Source of the DNA: Candidatus Caenarcanales bacterium
GTDB taxonomy: Bacteria > Cyanobacteriota > Vampirovibrionia > LMEP-6097
DNA: 17,277 nt
Direction of reading: 5' to 3'
Assembly (NCBI GenBank): GCA_021299565.1
Contig: JAJTHA010000084.1
Coordinates: 1 to 17,277, forward strand
Below, in pieces: positions 7,301-15,327 of the stretch. Both the position numbers and the translations under genes were made by a program. Positions within the stretch are counted from its first letter, which is position 1. Each line of letters starts with the position of its first letter. Under the pieces are notes generated by a model. That model saw only the letters and a program-made list of their open reading frames with translations. It was not told the origin of the DNA and ran no database searches.

Positions 7301-8917
7301 GTGCATCGATATCTAAATACTCTCAAACCATTTCTTAAGCCATATCGTTTTTTGATTATCGCCTCGTTGCTATTGCTGCCGCTTGGTTCTATTACATACT
7401 CAATTCAACCAATTATTGTTCAAAGAGCAATAGATAATTTGCCTAGTTTGTGGACTTACGTCGCTGTTTTACTTGCCGTAGTTTTACTAAATTTTGTTTT
7501 GCAAATTTTGCAGTTTTATTTGATCAATAAAGTTGGGCAAGGAATTGTTTCTGATATGCGCCAGAAATTATTTATGCATATGGAAAAACTACCTTTGAGT
7601 TTTTTTGATAGAACACCTGTGGGAAGATCCGTCTCGCGTCTAACTAGTGATATAGAGCAGCTTTCAGAGAGTTTTGCTGGTGGTTTGATTTTGGTGCTTT
7701 TGGATATCGTCAATATCATGGGTATTTTGGCTTTTATGTTTTATTTGAATACGAAGCTCACTCTAATTATTTTGGCTTTTTTGATTCCCGTTTTTATCTT
7801 GTCAAATTTTTATCAAGAAAAATTTCAAACAGCAAACTTGCAGGCAAGAGTCGAACTGTCCAAATTGAATTCTTTTTTGCATCAAAATATTATTGGTATT
7901 AAAGTTGTACAAATTCATAACGCTCTCAATTGGACCAATCAGCGCTTTGCAGACATAAATCAAAAATATTTTAAAGCAAATGATGAAAGCATTAAGTCTG
8001 ACGCTCAATTGTCAGCGTTAATTGAGATGATTTCTCTTTTAGCAATTTTGGTTTTGATTTTCATTTGCTCCAAATTCTTTTCTGATTTGGTTGTTTCAGC
8101 CGGACTCATAATTGCTTTCATTCAATATAGCCAATCTTTGTTTGAACCTATTCGAAACTTAACAGATAGATTTACCGTTATCCAATCTGCTTTTACAGCC
8201 TTGGCGAGAATCGAAGAAGTTTTCGGTGAAAACACAGAACTATATCTTGAAGGAGATTTAATTGAGAGTCATAAAAATCATATAGAGCCGGTTATATCTT
8301 TTGAGAATGTTTCATTCAGATATAAGCCAGATTCCAATTGGGTTTTAAGAGACTTCAATCTGAAAGTCTTTGCTGGTGAAAAGATTGGTATTGTCGGTAG
8401 AACTGGTCAAGGCAAAAGCACACTCATCAAAATTCTTACAGGCATGTATCAGATCGAAAATGGTTCAATAAAAATTTACGGAAAGAATATCAATGAGATT
8501 AGTAAAAAAGATTTACGAGAAAAAATTTCTGTAATTCATCAAGATTCCTATATTTTCGCTGGTGACCTTTTTGAAAATATTTATTTAAATAGAAATATAG
8601 ATCCTGATTTGAATATTCAAAAATTACACGAACTTCTTTCAGAAGCTCAAATCGATCACAAAACAGAACTGAGTGAAAGAGCGGCTAATATCTCCTCTGG
8701 ACAACAGCAAATGATAAATTTTTTGAGAGTTTATGTTTCAGATCCTCTAATAGTAGTTTTGGATGAAGCATCGAGTCGCATTGATGAGAGCACTGAATCT
8801 GTCATGCATAAATACTTAAACGCAAAGTTTAAAGATAAAACAATGATTCTAATTGCTCATAGAACCAAGACATTAAATGAATGTGATCGAATCATTGATT
8901 TAAGCCTCAAGAACTAG
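7301..8917 (+). CDS. ABC exporter half-transporter, catalytic-site subunit
   Basis: 538 residues: a six-helix exporter membrane domain (about 1-305) followed by a nucleotide-binding domain. Motifs are Walker A GRTGQGKS (366-373), Q-loop Gln414, Walker B VVLDEASS with the catalytic Glu489, and switch His520 (LIAHRTK). The signature motif is degenerate, ISSGQQQ (464-470) instead of LSGGQ. This is the mirror image of the other ABC protein (3913-5493): its good Walker B/His would pair with that protein's good LSGGQ, and its poor signature with that protein's poor Walker B/His. The two therefore probably form one heterodimeric exporter of the TM287/288 or BmrCD type. Start is GTG 7301, without an obvious Shine-Dalgarno; a TACAAT hexamer ends six bases upstream. 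Substrate unknown. It precedes ccoN by 38 bases, so read-through is possible. Confidence 0.93.
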   Translation: MHRYLNTLKPFLKPYRFLIIASLLLLPLGSITYSIQPIIVQRAIDNLPSLWTYVAVLLAVVLLNFVLQILQFYLINKVGQGIVSDMRQKLFMHMEKLPLSFFDRTPVGRSVSRLTSDIEQLSESFAGGLILVLLDIVNIMGILAFMFYLNTKLTLIILAFLIPVFILSNFYQEKFQTANLQARVELSKLNSFLHQNIIGIKVVQIHNALNWTNQRFADINQKYFKANDESIKSDAQLSALIEMISLLAILVLIFICSKFFSDLVVSAGLIIAFIQYSQSLFEPIRNLTDRFTVIQSAFTALARIEEVFGENTELYLEGDLIESHKNHIEPVISFENVSFRYKPDSNWVLRDFNLKVFAGEKIGIVGRTGQGKSTLIKILTGMYQIENGSIKIYGKNINEISKKDLREKISVIHQDSYIFAGDLFENIYLNRNIDPDLNIQKLHELLSEAQIDHKTELSERAANISSGQQQMINFLRVYVSDPLIVVLDEASSRIDESTESVMHKYLNAKFKDKTMILIAHRTKTLNECDRIIDLSLKN

Positions 8918-8955
8918 ACTAGTTTAGTGTTTAAGTTTAATATTATTCATGAGCA

Positions 8956-10347
8956 ATGGTACAAAAATTTCTAAGTAATGAAGAAGGTAGCGCAGCAAAG
9001 TTTTTTATGCTGTCTGCAGTAGTCTGGATAGTCATAGGCATGGGCTTAGGCTTATTAGGAGCACTAGAGTTTTCTTTCCCCGATTTAACCAAAGGTGTTG
9101 CTCAATTGTCTTTCACTAGAATTCGTCCTGCTCACGTTAATATGGTTGCCTTTGGATGGTTATCAATGGCAAACATTGGTTCAGCCTTATATATTATTCC
9201 TGCTCTTTGCAAAACCAAATTGTATTCTGAGAAACTGGCAAATTTTGTTTGCTATGTTTGGAACGCCGTTATAGCTTTTGGTGCCATAACTCTTGTTAAT
9301 GGTTATACCGAAGGAAGAGAGTATGCAGAACTTAGAGAACCTTTCGACATATTAGTAGTAGTTGGTTTAGTTTTGCTTTCATATAATCTTTTTAGAACTG
9401 TTTTAACTAGAACAGTAAAAAAACTTTACGTTTCAGTTTGGTATATTATGGGTGCTTTTTTCTGGATGCCATTCATATATATAGTTGGTAACAGAACCTT
9501 TGTTGCTATGGACGGTCTAAACGACGGTATTCTTAATTGGTTTTATGGACATAATATTTTAGGAATGTGGTTTACTGTTCTTGGAGTTGGCATTGCCTAC
9601 TATATGGTTCCAAAAATGACTGGTAGACCAGTTTGGAGTCATAGTTTGTCTATGCTTGGTTTTTGGACAATTGCATTTTTCTATGCACCAACAGGTACTC
9701 ACCACTTATTGCAATCACCAGTCCCTGAGTGGTTGAAAGCGCTTGCAGTAATTTTCTCTGCAGCTTTAGTCATCCCGGTAATTTCAGTTTTGACTAATTT
9801 CTATATGACCATGAAAGGCAATTGGTGGATGGTTACTACCAATATGCCATTAAGATTTGTGATGACTGGATCTTTCTTTTATTTCTTGACTTGTATTCAA
9901 GGACCATTTCAAGCTACTCGTGGGGTAAACTGGTATATTCACTTCACCCAGTGGGTTGTTGGTCACGCTCATGCTGCATTATTGGGTACATTTACATTTT
10001 TTGTAATTGGCTCTGTATATTATGGACTGCAAAGATTGACTGGCAGAAGAATCTATAGTGTTCGTTTAGTCAAATGGCATTTTTGGCTTTTATTTATTGG
10101 ATTTAGTATTTTTTATTTGGCACTAACTATAGCTGGTCTTCAACAATCAGTTGGTTGGGCTCTTGGTTATCCGGTCGCTCAGTGGTCATTGACCTTGCCT
10201 CCGATGTGGATCACGCGTTCAATTGGCGGAGTTATGATGTTTGCAAGTAGTTGTTTGTTTGCCTTTAATATTTTTATGACCATGAATGACAAGAGCATCT
10301 CATCAGAGGCTGATCTTAATCTCGCTGTTCCAGTGGAGGTGAAATAA
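8956..10347 (+). CDS. ccoN: cbb3-type cytochrome c oxidase catalytic subunit CcoN
   Basis: 463 residues, about twelve membrane helices, typical CcoN. Ligands can be placed by family comparison: low-spin heme b His60 (RPAHVNMVAFGW) and His339; high-spin heme b3 His337 (QWVVGHAHA); CuB His199 (WFYGHN), His249 and His250 (TGTHH). Tyr243 (FFYAPTGTHH) corresponds to the Tyr cross-linked to a CuB histidine in C-family oxidases. It reduces O2 to water with electrons from cytochrome c at high O2 affinity. First gene of a twelve-gene operon; its stop overlaps the next start (TAATG). The start has no clear Shine-Dalgarno. A TATTAT hexamer lies at 8941-8946. No ccoG, ccoH or ccoI is present in the window. 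Confidence 0.97.
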   Translation: MVQKFLSNEEGSAAKFFMLSAVVWIVIGMGLGLLGALEFSFPDLTKGVAQLSFTRIRPAHVNMVAFGWLSMANIGSALYIIPALCKTKLYSEKLANFVCYVWNAVIAFGAITLVNGYTEGREYAELREPFDILVVVGLVLLSYNLFRTVLTRTVKKLYVSVWYIMGAFFWMPFIYIVGNRTFVAMDGLNDGILNWFYGHNILGMWFTVLGVGIAYYMVPKMTGRPVWSHSLSMLGFWTIAFFYAPTGTHHLLQSPVPEWLKALAVIFSAALVIPVISVLTNFYMTMKGNWWMVTTNMPLRFVMTGSFFYFLTCIQGPFQATRGVNWYIHFTQWVVGHAHAALLGTFTFFVIGSVYYGLQRLTGRRIYSVRLVKWHFWLLFIGFSIFYLALTIAGLQQSVGWALGYPVAQWSLTLPPMWITRSIGGVMMFASSCLFAFNIFMTMNDKSISSEADLNLAVPVEVK

Positions 10348-11435
10348 TGACTGACTCCAACGATAATAAAAAAATTGGCGCAAAAGGTTATATATTACCT
10401 GCCTTGGTTGTTGCAACTTCCTTTTTGATGATTTACACAGTAGTGGTTATTATCCCGGATATGACCATGGTCAAGATCAAGCCAACTCAATATGCCATGG
10501 AGTATATCGAGAAAGATGAAAAAGGCAATATTATTCGCGATGCAAAAGGCATGCCTGTTCCAAACGCTGCTGGTCGCGGAAGAAAAGTTTACGTAAGAGA
10601 AGGTTGTTTGTATTGTCACTCACAGTTTGTTAGACCGCAAGATAGAGATTTTGGATCTAAAGTTCATGCTGGAGACTACGCAAATGAAACACCAAACGTT
10701 CTTGGTACTTCTAGAACTGGCCCAGATTTAAGTAATGAAGGTGGCAAGATGCCAGATGCTTGGCATGTGGGTCACTTGAGAAGTCCAAGAGACTATACTC
10801 CAGGTTCAATCATGCCTTCGTTTAGTTTTTTAAATGAAGAAGATTTATTAGATTTGGTTGCCTATCTTCAATCACTTGGTGTGAAAAGAATGGAAGACCC
10901 TGCTAATCGTCATATTTATGAAGCTTACTATCCAGAAGCTGATGATGCTTTTTGGAAAGCTTCAGAATTACATAAGCCAAATGTCGACAGTGCTACTGCA
11001 GCAAACGCTGGTGCTGGTATTTTCAGACAAAATTGCGCCGTGTGTCACGGTACAAATGGACTTGGCAATGGACCAAACGCTCTTGCTATGGCCAAAAAAC
11101 CTGCTAATTTCACAAGACCATATTACAAAGCTTATTCAGACAAGACTTGGTACTACAGAGTCGCTGAGGGAGTTCCAGGTACTCGTATGCCACGCTGGAA
11201 ACTAAAACTCAAGCCTGAGCAAATGTGGTATTTAGTAGCTTTTCTGAAAACTTTACCTCAAGATTCTGGTGAAATAATCGCACCTTATCAGACGATTAAT
11301 GATCTAGATTGGGAAGATCAATCTGCTCTACCTCAACAACTTACTGATAAATTCCTTCAAATTGGTAAGCAAAAAGCTGAAGGTACATACAAAGCAAATC
11401 CTGGCGGACCAACAGCTGGTTCAGGAGGACACTAA
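10347..11435 (+). CDS. ccoO: CcoO-type monoheme subunit fused to an additional class I cytochrome c domain
   Basis: 362 residues, longer than ordinary CcoO (about 200). One membrane anchor (about 14-36), then a CcoO domain: CLYCHSQFVRPQDRDFG (heme at 87-91), the conserved GTSRTGPDLSNEGGK region and axial Met156 (GSIMPSF). From about residue 215 a second cytochrome c domain follows: CAVCHG (230-234), KKPANFT and axial Met281 (GTRMPRW). This second part resembles one heme domain of CcoP. It ends in a Gly-rich tail (PGGPTAGSGGH). The protein would face the periplasm and pass electrons to CcoN. Start ATG overlaps the ccoN stop, with a GGAGGTG Shine-Dalgarno. The fusion gives two c hemes on one chain and suggests the usual CcoO/CcoP division is rearranged here. 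Confidence 0.92.
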   Translation: MTDSNDNKKIGAKGYILPALVVATSFLMIYTVVVIIPDMTMVKIKPTQYAMEYIEKDEKGNIIRDAKGMPVPNAAGRGRKVYVREGCLYCHSQFVRPQDRDFGSKVHAGDYANETPNVLGTSRTGPDLSNEGGKMPDAWHVGHLRSPRDYTPGSIMPSFSFLNEEDLLDLVAYLQSLGVKRMEDPANRHIYEAYYPEADDAFWKASELHKPNVDSATAANAGAGIFRQNCAVCHGTNGLGNGPNALAMAKKPANFTRPYYKAYSDKTWYYRVAEGVPGTRMPRWKLKLKPEQMWYLVAFLKTLPQDSGEIIAPYQTINDLDWEDQSALPQQLTDKFLQIGKQKAEGTYKANPGGPTAGSGGH

Positions 11436-11620
11436 TGCAAGAGAACATGATTGCTCTTCAGCAAATGATACTTTCAATTTTTAATAAAGAGGCTATTGCT
11501 ATCTTTGTTATTTTTTGTGGAATGGCTTTTGCAATAGCTTCTATTGCAGCGGTGTGGGCATTCGCTAATGGTGAATTTCAGGATATAGAGTTTGCAAAAT
11601 TTGAAATGTTGCAAGAGTAG
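11435..11620 (+). CDS. ccoS: CcoS-like cbb3 oxidase assembly protein
   Basis: 61 residues with one membrane helix (about 20-44), then AVWAFANGEFQDIEFAKFEML. This fits the CcoS/FixS pattern: hydrophobic helix, W-A, short G-[QE]-[FY]-x-D segment, then x-[ML]-L. CcoS is needed for cofactor insertion into the cbb3 catalytic subunit. The start ATG overlaps the preceding stop (TAATG) with an AGGAGG Shine-Dalgarno. The N-terminal extension before the helix is longer than in common CcoS proteins, so a structural CcoQ-like role cannot be excluded. Confidence 0.65.
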   Translation: MQENMIALQQMILSIFNKEAIAIFVIFCGMAFAIASIAAVWAFANGEFQDIEFAKFEMLQE

Positions 11621-11637
11621 GAATTTTAAGGAGAAGC

Positions 11638-11826
11638 ATGTCAAGTACAAACGATGAAATGTCCCCAGTTTATGAAACCCTCAATCAGGGAGCAGTTCCT
11701 GTGACGATTAATAAAACTGATGAATACAAAGTAGGGCATCATAAACCGCCACTTTTTTTAGTTGTGCTTTATGTGATAGTGATAATTTGGTGTGGTATTA
11801 GTTGGATTCCGTTTTATGGTTATTAA
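11638..11826 (+). CDS. Small single-helix membrane protein of the oxidase operon, possibly the detached CcoP anchor
   Basis: 62 residues: a polar N-terminal half, then HHKPPLFLVVLYVIVIIWCG and a short end SWIPFYGY, with one membrane helix at about 38-57. The start has a strong Shine-Dalgarno (AAGGAGAAG). The helix with PP just before it and an aromatic-Pro end loosely resembles the N-terminal anchor of CcoP (PxPxWW...YPG). The next gene encodes a secreted diheme cytochrome that lacks such an anchor, so the two may together replace CcoP. That is inference; family not recognised. Confidence 0.75.
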   Translation: MSSTNDEMSPVYETLNQGAVPVTINKTDEYKVGHHKPPLFLVVLYVIVIIWCGISWIPFYGY

Positions 11827-11827
11827 T

Positions 11828-12586
11828 ATGAAATATTTATTGTTGTTAGTTTTAATTTTGAATGCAGCCTTGGTCTCAGCTGAGTCTAGGACTGGCTTAG
11901 CTTCGACTCTTATCAAAGAATGGCACTCTTCAGTTGACACAACTAAGTGTAAAGATTTTAGGTATCCGTCTTATGCACCATCTTTGCCGAGAGGAGAAAA
12001 AATTTATAAATCAAACTGTGCATCTTGTCACGGAGAAATTCCTAAAGCAAACAATGAATCTATCCGCAAAGTTAGTCCAGAACTGCAATTTGAATCATTA
12101 TGTGGTGGTTCAACTGATCCCAAACATAATTTCTCGAAAACTTTAGATGTGGCTCAAAGATGGGATGTTTTGATGTACTATAGAGCAAATTCTCTTGGTT
12201 ACTTCAAAGCAGGTAGTCCTGAACTCGCAAAAATGGATGCTATCTTTGGTGGAAATTGTGCTGTTTGTCATGGTACTAGAGGTCAGGGTGACGGTAATTT
12301 GCATAAGTCATTGTATCCGCCTCCAGCAAACTTCACTATGGCAAAAAGACTTTATACTAGAACCGATGAAAGACTATTTAATGAGTTGACTCATGGTATC
12401 CCTTGGACTGCGATGCCAGCTTGGAAGAACCGTTATGATTTTGACAAGCAAATATATTTCGATGAGGCAATGATTTGGAATCTTGTTAGATATGTTAGAC
12501 AATTTGGATTTAGTCAAGAAGTTGATAGATTAGATACTGGAAGAGAAAAACTGGAAACTTACAAGAAATCTGTGGGTCTTAAATAA
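11828..12586 (+). CDS. Secreted diheme cytochrome c, CcoP-like
   Basis: 252 residues. A clear signal peptide (1-18, MKYLLLLVLILNAALVSA, cleavage before ES) precedes two cytochrome c domains: CASCHG (64-68) and CAVCHG (144-148). The second has a PPPANFT segment and axial Met196 (WTAMPAW). The second domain is closely similar to the extra domain fused to the CcoO-type subunit. No mature membrane anchor is visible. It lies between the oxidase genes and the Rieske/cytochrome b genes, with no separate cytochrome c1 in the operon. It may therefore carry electrons from the Rieske protein to the cbb3 oxidase, acting as both c1 and CcoP. The ATG at 11828 is one base after the preceding stop; an upstream in-frame start would spoil the signal peptide. 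Confidence 0.9.
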   Translation: MKYLLLLVLILNAALVSAESRTGLASTLIKEWHSSVDTTKCKDFRYPSYAPSLPRGEKIYKSNCASCHGEIPKANNESIRKVSPELQFESLCGGSTDPKHNFSKTLDVAQRWDVLMYYRANSLGYFKAGSPELAKMDAIFGGNCAVCHGTRGQGDGNLHKSLYPPPANFTMAKRLYTRTDERLFNELTHGIPWTAMPAWKNRYDFDKQIYFDEAMIWNLVRYVRQFGFSQEVDRLDTGREKLETYKKSVGLK

Positions 12587-12604
12587 GAAGGAAGGAATTA
12601 AAAA

Positions 12605-13216
12605 ATGTCCAATAAATTAGATAGAAGAGATTTTATAAAGGCTATTTTGGCTGTCCCTGTTATAGGTGGTTTTGCTTCTTTGTTTATTTCGCCTTTTATT
12701 AGATATCTCAAACCAAGTTCTGGTCCTTTAGCTACTGCAGAAATCTTCAAACGTCCTGATAAGCCATCACCGGTTCAAGAAATCAGATTCGCGATATCAG
12801 ATTTTCCTGAGCCATGGTCATTTAAATATTTCATGTTCCAAGAGACCAATCGTGAATATACTTCTGTCGGCGAACAAATTAAAACAATTCCTGGCGCTAT
12901 TGTTAAAACTCTAAAAGCAGAAGGCAAAGAGGATTTTGTAGTGTTTTCCAGAGTGTGTCCTCATTTGGGCTGTGTGTTTAATTTTGTACCGGTTGAAGAT
13001 GAAGTTGCGGCTGGTTATAATTACAAACCCCAGCCTGGGCAAAAAGTTTTTGCTTGTCCTTGTCACTTGTCTGTTTACGATCCAATGCTTGATGACTCAA
13101 AAGGTCGCGGCAAGGTAGTTTCAGGTCCTGCGCCAAGATCACCATTTAAATTTAATTTTGAAATCGAAGGTTCAGAAATCGTCATTAGATCTCTTGAGTC
13201 TGGAGGTATTTCATAA
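12605..13216 (+). CDS. Rieske [2Fe-2S] protein of a cytochrome bc-type complex
   Basis: 203 residues. A twin-arginine-type N-terminus (DRRDFIKAILAVPVIGG, R7-R8) with a hydrophobic anchor precedes the cluster domain. The cluster-binding boxes are CPHLGC (C118, H120, C123) and CPCHLSVYD (C151, C153, H154). Ser156 and Tyr158, which raise the cluster potential in bc complexes, are retained; the usual Gly of CHGS is Leu155. A long loop separates the boxes. It takes the first electron from quinol at the Qo site of cytochrome b and hands it to cytochrome c. Folding with its cluster before Tat export is known for the family. It overlaps the next gene by one base (TAATG). The Shine-Dalgarno is AAGGAAGG. 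Confidence 0.95.
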   Translation: MSNKLDRRDFIKAILAVPVIGGFASLFISPFIRYLKPSSGPLATAEIFKRPDKPSPVQEIRFAISDFPEPWSFKYFMFQETNREYTSVGEQIKTIPGAIVKTLKAEGKEDFVVFSRVCPHLGCVFNFVPVEDEVAAGYNYKPQPGQKVFACPCHLSVYDPMLDDSKGRGKVVSGPAPRSPFKFNFEIEGSEIVIRSLESGGIS

Positions 13217-14688
13217 TGAATATCAAGCTACCAACTTTAGATCAAGCTCTCAAAATGGTCACTGATAGACTAAACAACGTTGATTTTTTTGACGAGACTT
13301 ATGTCAGCAAACAAAAAGACAATATCTGGTACAAATTAGGTCCACTGCAATGGTTAACTTGGATAGTCACTATCGTTACTGGTGCGCTTTTGGTAATGTT
13401 TTACGTCCCAACGGCTGAGCAAGCTTACGATACTATAATCGTTATTCAAGAACACATCCCATTTGGATGGTTGATAAGAGGCATGCATAAATATGGAGCT
13501 GATGCGTTTATCATTATGTGCACTCTTAAAATGTACAGAATGTTTATTTGTGCTGATTACAAAAACAATAGAGAGCTAAATCTTTGGATCTGTTTTTTCT
13601 TGCTTCTACTTGGATTTTATTCGGGGCTATCAGGGTATCTTCTAATCTGGAACCAGAGAGCGTTTTGGGCTACTAAGGTATTTGCTACTTTCCCAGGTTA
13701 CATGGATCAATTTGGAATCAATTTAGCTTTTCTAGGAGAGACTATGGTTGATAAATTGCTCGCACTTGGGGTCCCAACTTCTTTGCCAGGCACTTCAGTT
13801 GCAACTGGAGCTGGAGTACTTTTGGATATGAAATTGCTTAATAAATTTATCAATCTCAATCTTGGTATGACCACTCAGCAAATACTTCTTGGAGGTAGCG
13901 CGATTGGACAAGCGACGATTACAAGATTTTATTCAATGCATATGGCTTTATCGACAATTGGTTTGATAGTTACAGAATTATATTTTTACAGCAACAAGAA
14001 AAAGCGTTTTAATTTACCTTGGTGGCCAGATGGTTTCTTGATGATTGCCATGATAGCTTCTGTTGCGATGATTTTCCCTGCTGAAATGGGAGCAAGAGCT
14101 AACCCAGCAGTGACTCCACTACCTATTCTTTCCGACTGGTATTTCTTGGCTCTTTACCAAATGTACAAATACATTGAACCTGTGCTTGCGACATTTGTTA
14201 CAGTTTTGATACCAGCAACAGTATTGTTTACGCCTTTCTTTGATACTTCCAAAGAGATGAACATACTTAAGCGACCAGTGATTTTATCATTGAATATTAT
14301 GGGTGCTTTGAATGCCATTGCTTTCTCTGTTTTAATCATTTTAAATATCGCGAACATCAATGTTGATCCTCCTTATTGGATTTTCGGAAGCACTATGATA
14401 GTTGCCGTTGGGATTTATTTTTCGCAATTGCAATATGCCAAAATCAACAGATGGAAATTGTTTTTGACTTATACTGTTTTCCAATTTTTGTATTTATCAA
14501 GAATACACACTGTGCCTTATTTTGGATTTAATTTAGATCCAATTTTAGGAAAGACCTTTTTGGCTGATGGACCATGGGGACGCATGTGGGTATTTTATGG
14601 TGGATTTTTCTTATTGCTTGTTGCTGTTTATATCTTTGAAAATATTGCAGCTGCAAAAACTTCTAAAGTGGAGGCAAAAGCAGCCTAG
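13216..14688 (+). CDS. Cytochrome b of a bc-type complex lacking the heme bH histidines
   Basis: 490 residues with both the four-helix heme domain and the C-terminal domain. Helix B has His91 (IRGMHKYGAD), but the position 14 later is Lys105 instead of His. Helix D has His242 (FYSMHMALS), but the position 14 later is Tyr256. In canonical cytochrome b, the first His of each pair binds heme bL and the second binds heme bH. So heme bL can bind normally, while heme bH would be absent or ligated unusually. Helix C has GYLLIWNQRAFWA. The Qo motif is SDWY (306-309), a relative of the PDWY found with menaquinone. A central insertion (about 160-235) lies between helices C and D. Next to Rieske, it should oxidise quinol. 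Its probable partner is the second cytochrome b at 15328-16449. Confidence 0.93.
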   Translation: MNIKLPTLDQALKMVTDRLNNVDFFDETYVSKQKDNIWYKLGPLQWLTWIVTIVTGALLVMFYVPTAEQAYDTIIVIQEHIPFGWLIRGMHKYGADAFIIMCTLKMYRMFICADYKNNRELNLWICFFLLLLGFYSGLSGYLLIWNQRAFWATKVFATFPGYMDQFGINLAFLGETMVDKLLALGVPTSLPGTSVATGAGVLLDMKLLNKFINLNLGMTTQQILLGGSAIGQATITRFYSMHMALSTIGLIVTELYFYSNKKKRFNLPWWPDGFLMIAMIASVAMIFPAEMGARANPAVTPLPILSDWYFLALYQMYKYIEPVLATFVTVLIPATVLFTPFFDTSKEMNILKRPVILSLNIMGALNAIAFSVLIILNIANINVDPPYWIFGSTMIVAVGIYFSQLQYAKINRWKLFLTYTVFQFLYLSRIHTVPYFGFNLDPILGKTFLADGPWGRMWVFYGGFFLLLVAVYIFENIAAAKTSKVEAKAA

Positions 14689-14964
14689 ATGTTTTTAACA
14701 AGATTGAAATCTTTTGCCCACCTGATAGTTTTTGTAATAGCGACTTATTCACTTACAGAGTTTTTTACTGCTTATAAGTTTTTTCAAAACGGACAAGAGT
14801 CTCATGGTTATTGGGTTATATATTCAAATTTATTTTTGTTTATTGCATCAATGATTTATTTGAGTTTCTCAATGTATGCCGAAGAAAAAGCTAAAGGCAA
14901 TTTAAGAATGACTTTTTCGCCGTTTGAACTTTTATATAAAAAATTGAGGTCTGAAAATTTATGA
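14689..14964 (+). CDS. Small two-helix membrane protein of the bc-type operon, unknown
   Basis: 91 residues with two hydrophobic segments (about 9-32 and 42-65) and a basic C-terminal tail (LLYKKLRSENL). The start ATG follows immediately after the cytochrome b stop, and a GGAGG lies about 14 bases upstream. No family recognised. Its place between the two cytochromes b and its overlap with the following membrane gene suggest an accessory subunit of the same complex. It has no heme motif, cysteine motif or His pair. Confidence 0.8.
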   Translation: MFLTRLKSFAHLIVFVIATYSLTEFFTAYKFFQNGQESHGYWVIYSNLFLFIASMIYLSFSMYAEEKAKGNLRMTFSPFELLYKKLRSENL

Positions 14965-15308
14965 GTACTGATAAAACAAAGAGCAGCGATATGTATTTTT
15001 ATTTTGCTATCTTGGTTGCTTTGGCTAACCTTGGAGTCTTTTCATTATTGTTTGGAGCAATGTGGTATTTTGAATTACTCGGTGCTGATCCATTATATTT
15101 TGATGATGGTACTATCAATAATTTAAAGCTAATTAATAGCGTTATAACGTTCTTTGGATTCAAGATAGACCCTAGCCAACCTCACAAAATTTCTACTTTG
15201 ATGTGGTCTGCGGCATTGGGTTTTGCTTTTGTTTCCAGTTTCTTTGCGATAGTCGTTGCAAATAGACGTCCGAATACTGAGTATGAGGTTACTGCGGCGA
15301 TAAAATGA
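14961..15308 (+). CDS. Small two-helix membrane protein of the bc-type operon, unknown
   Basis: 115 residues with helices at about 11-40 and 79-102, joined by a roughly 38-residue polar loop containing GADPLYFDDGT and DPSQPHK. The start overlaps the preceding stop by four bases (ATGA), with GAGG upstream, so it is translationally coupled. No family recognised and no cofactor motif. It precedes the cytochrome b-ferredoxin gene by 19 bases, so a structural role in the same complex is the simplest reading. Confidence 0.8.
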   Translation: MSTDKTKSSDMYFYFAILVALANLGVFSLLFGAMWYFELLGADPLYFDDGTINNLKLINSVITFFGFKIDPSQPHKISTLMWSAALGFAFVSSFFAIVVANRRPNTEYEVTAAIK

Positions 15309-15327
15309 GTTTTATAGAGAGGAAAAA

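Noticed and set aside
7290..7302. Palindrome ACAATT-A-AATTGT at the start of the second ABC gene
   Set aside because: Short, made almost only of A and T, and without a second copy; likely by chance in an AT-rich region.
8912..8924. Palindrome AACTAG-A-CTAGTT at the end of the second ABC gene
   Set aside because: It has no loop for a terminator and no T-run. It could be an operator for the respiratory operon, but there is nothing to identify it.
10918..12389. Open frames in other registers inside the cytochrome c genes (such as 10918-11205 and 11934-12146)
   Set aside because: They are shadows of the cytochrome genes, which have CxxCH motifs and Shine-Dalgarno sites in the main frame.
13216..14688. 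Classification of the first cytochrome b as a photosynthetic b6f component
   Set aside because: It is a single chain with both domains and its Qo motif is SDWY, and no photosynthesis genes are seen; the neighbours are a cbb3 oxidase.
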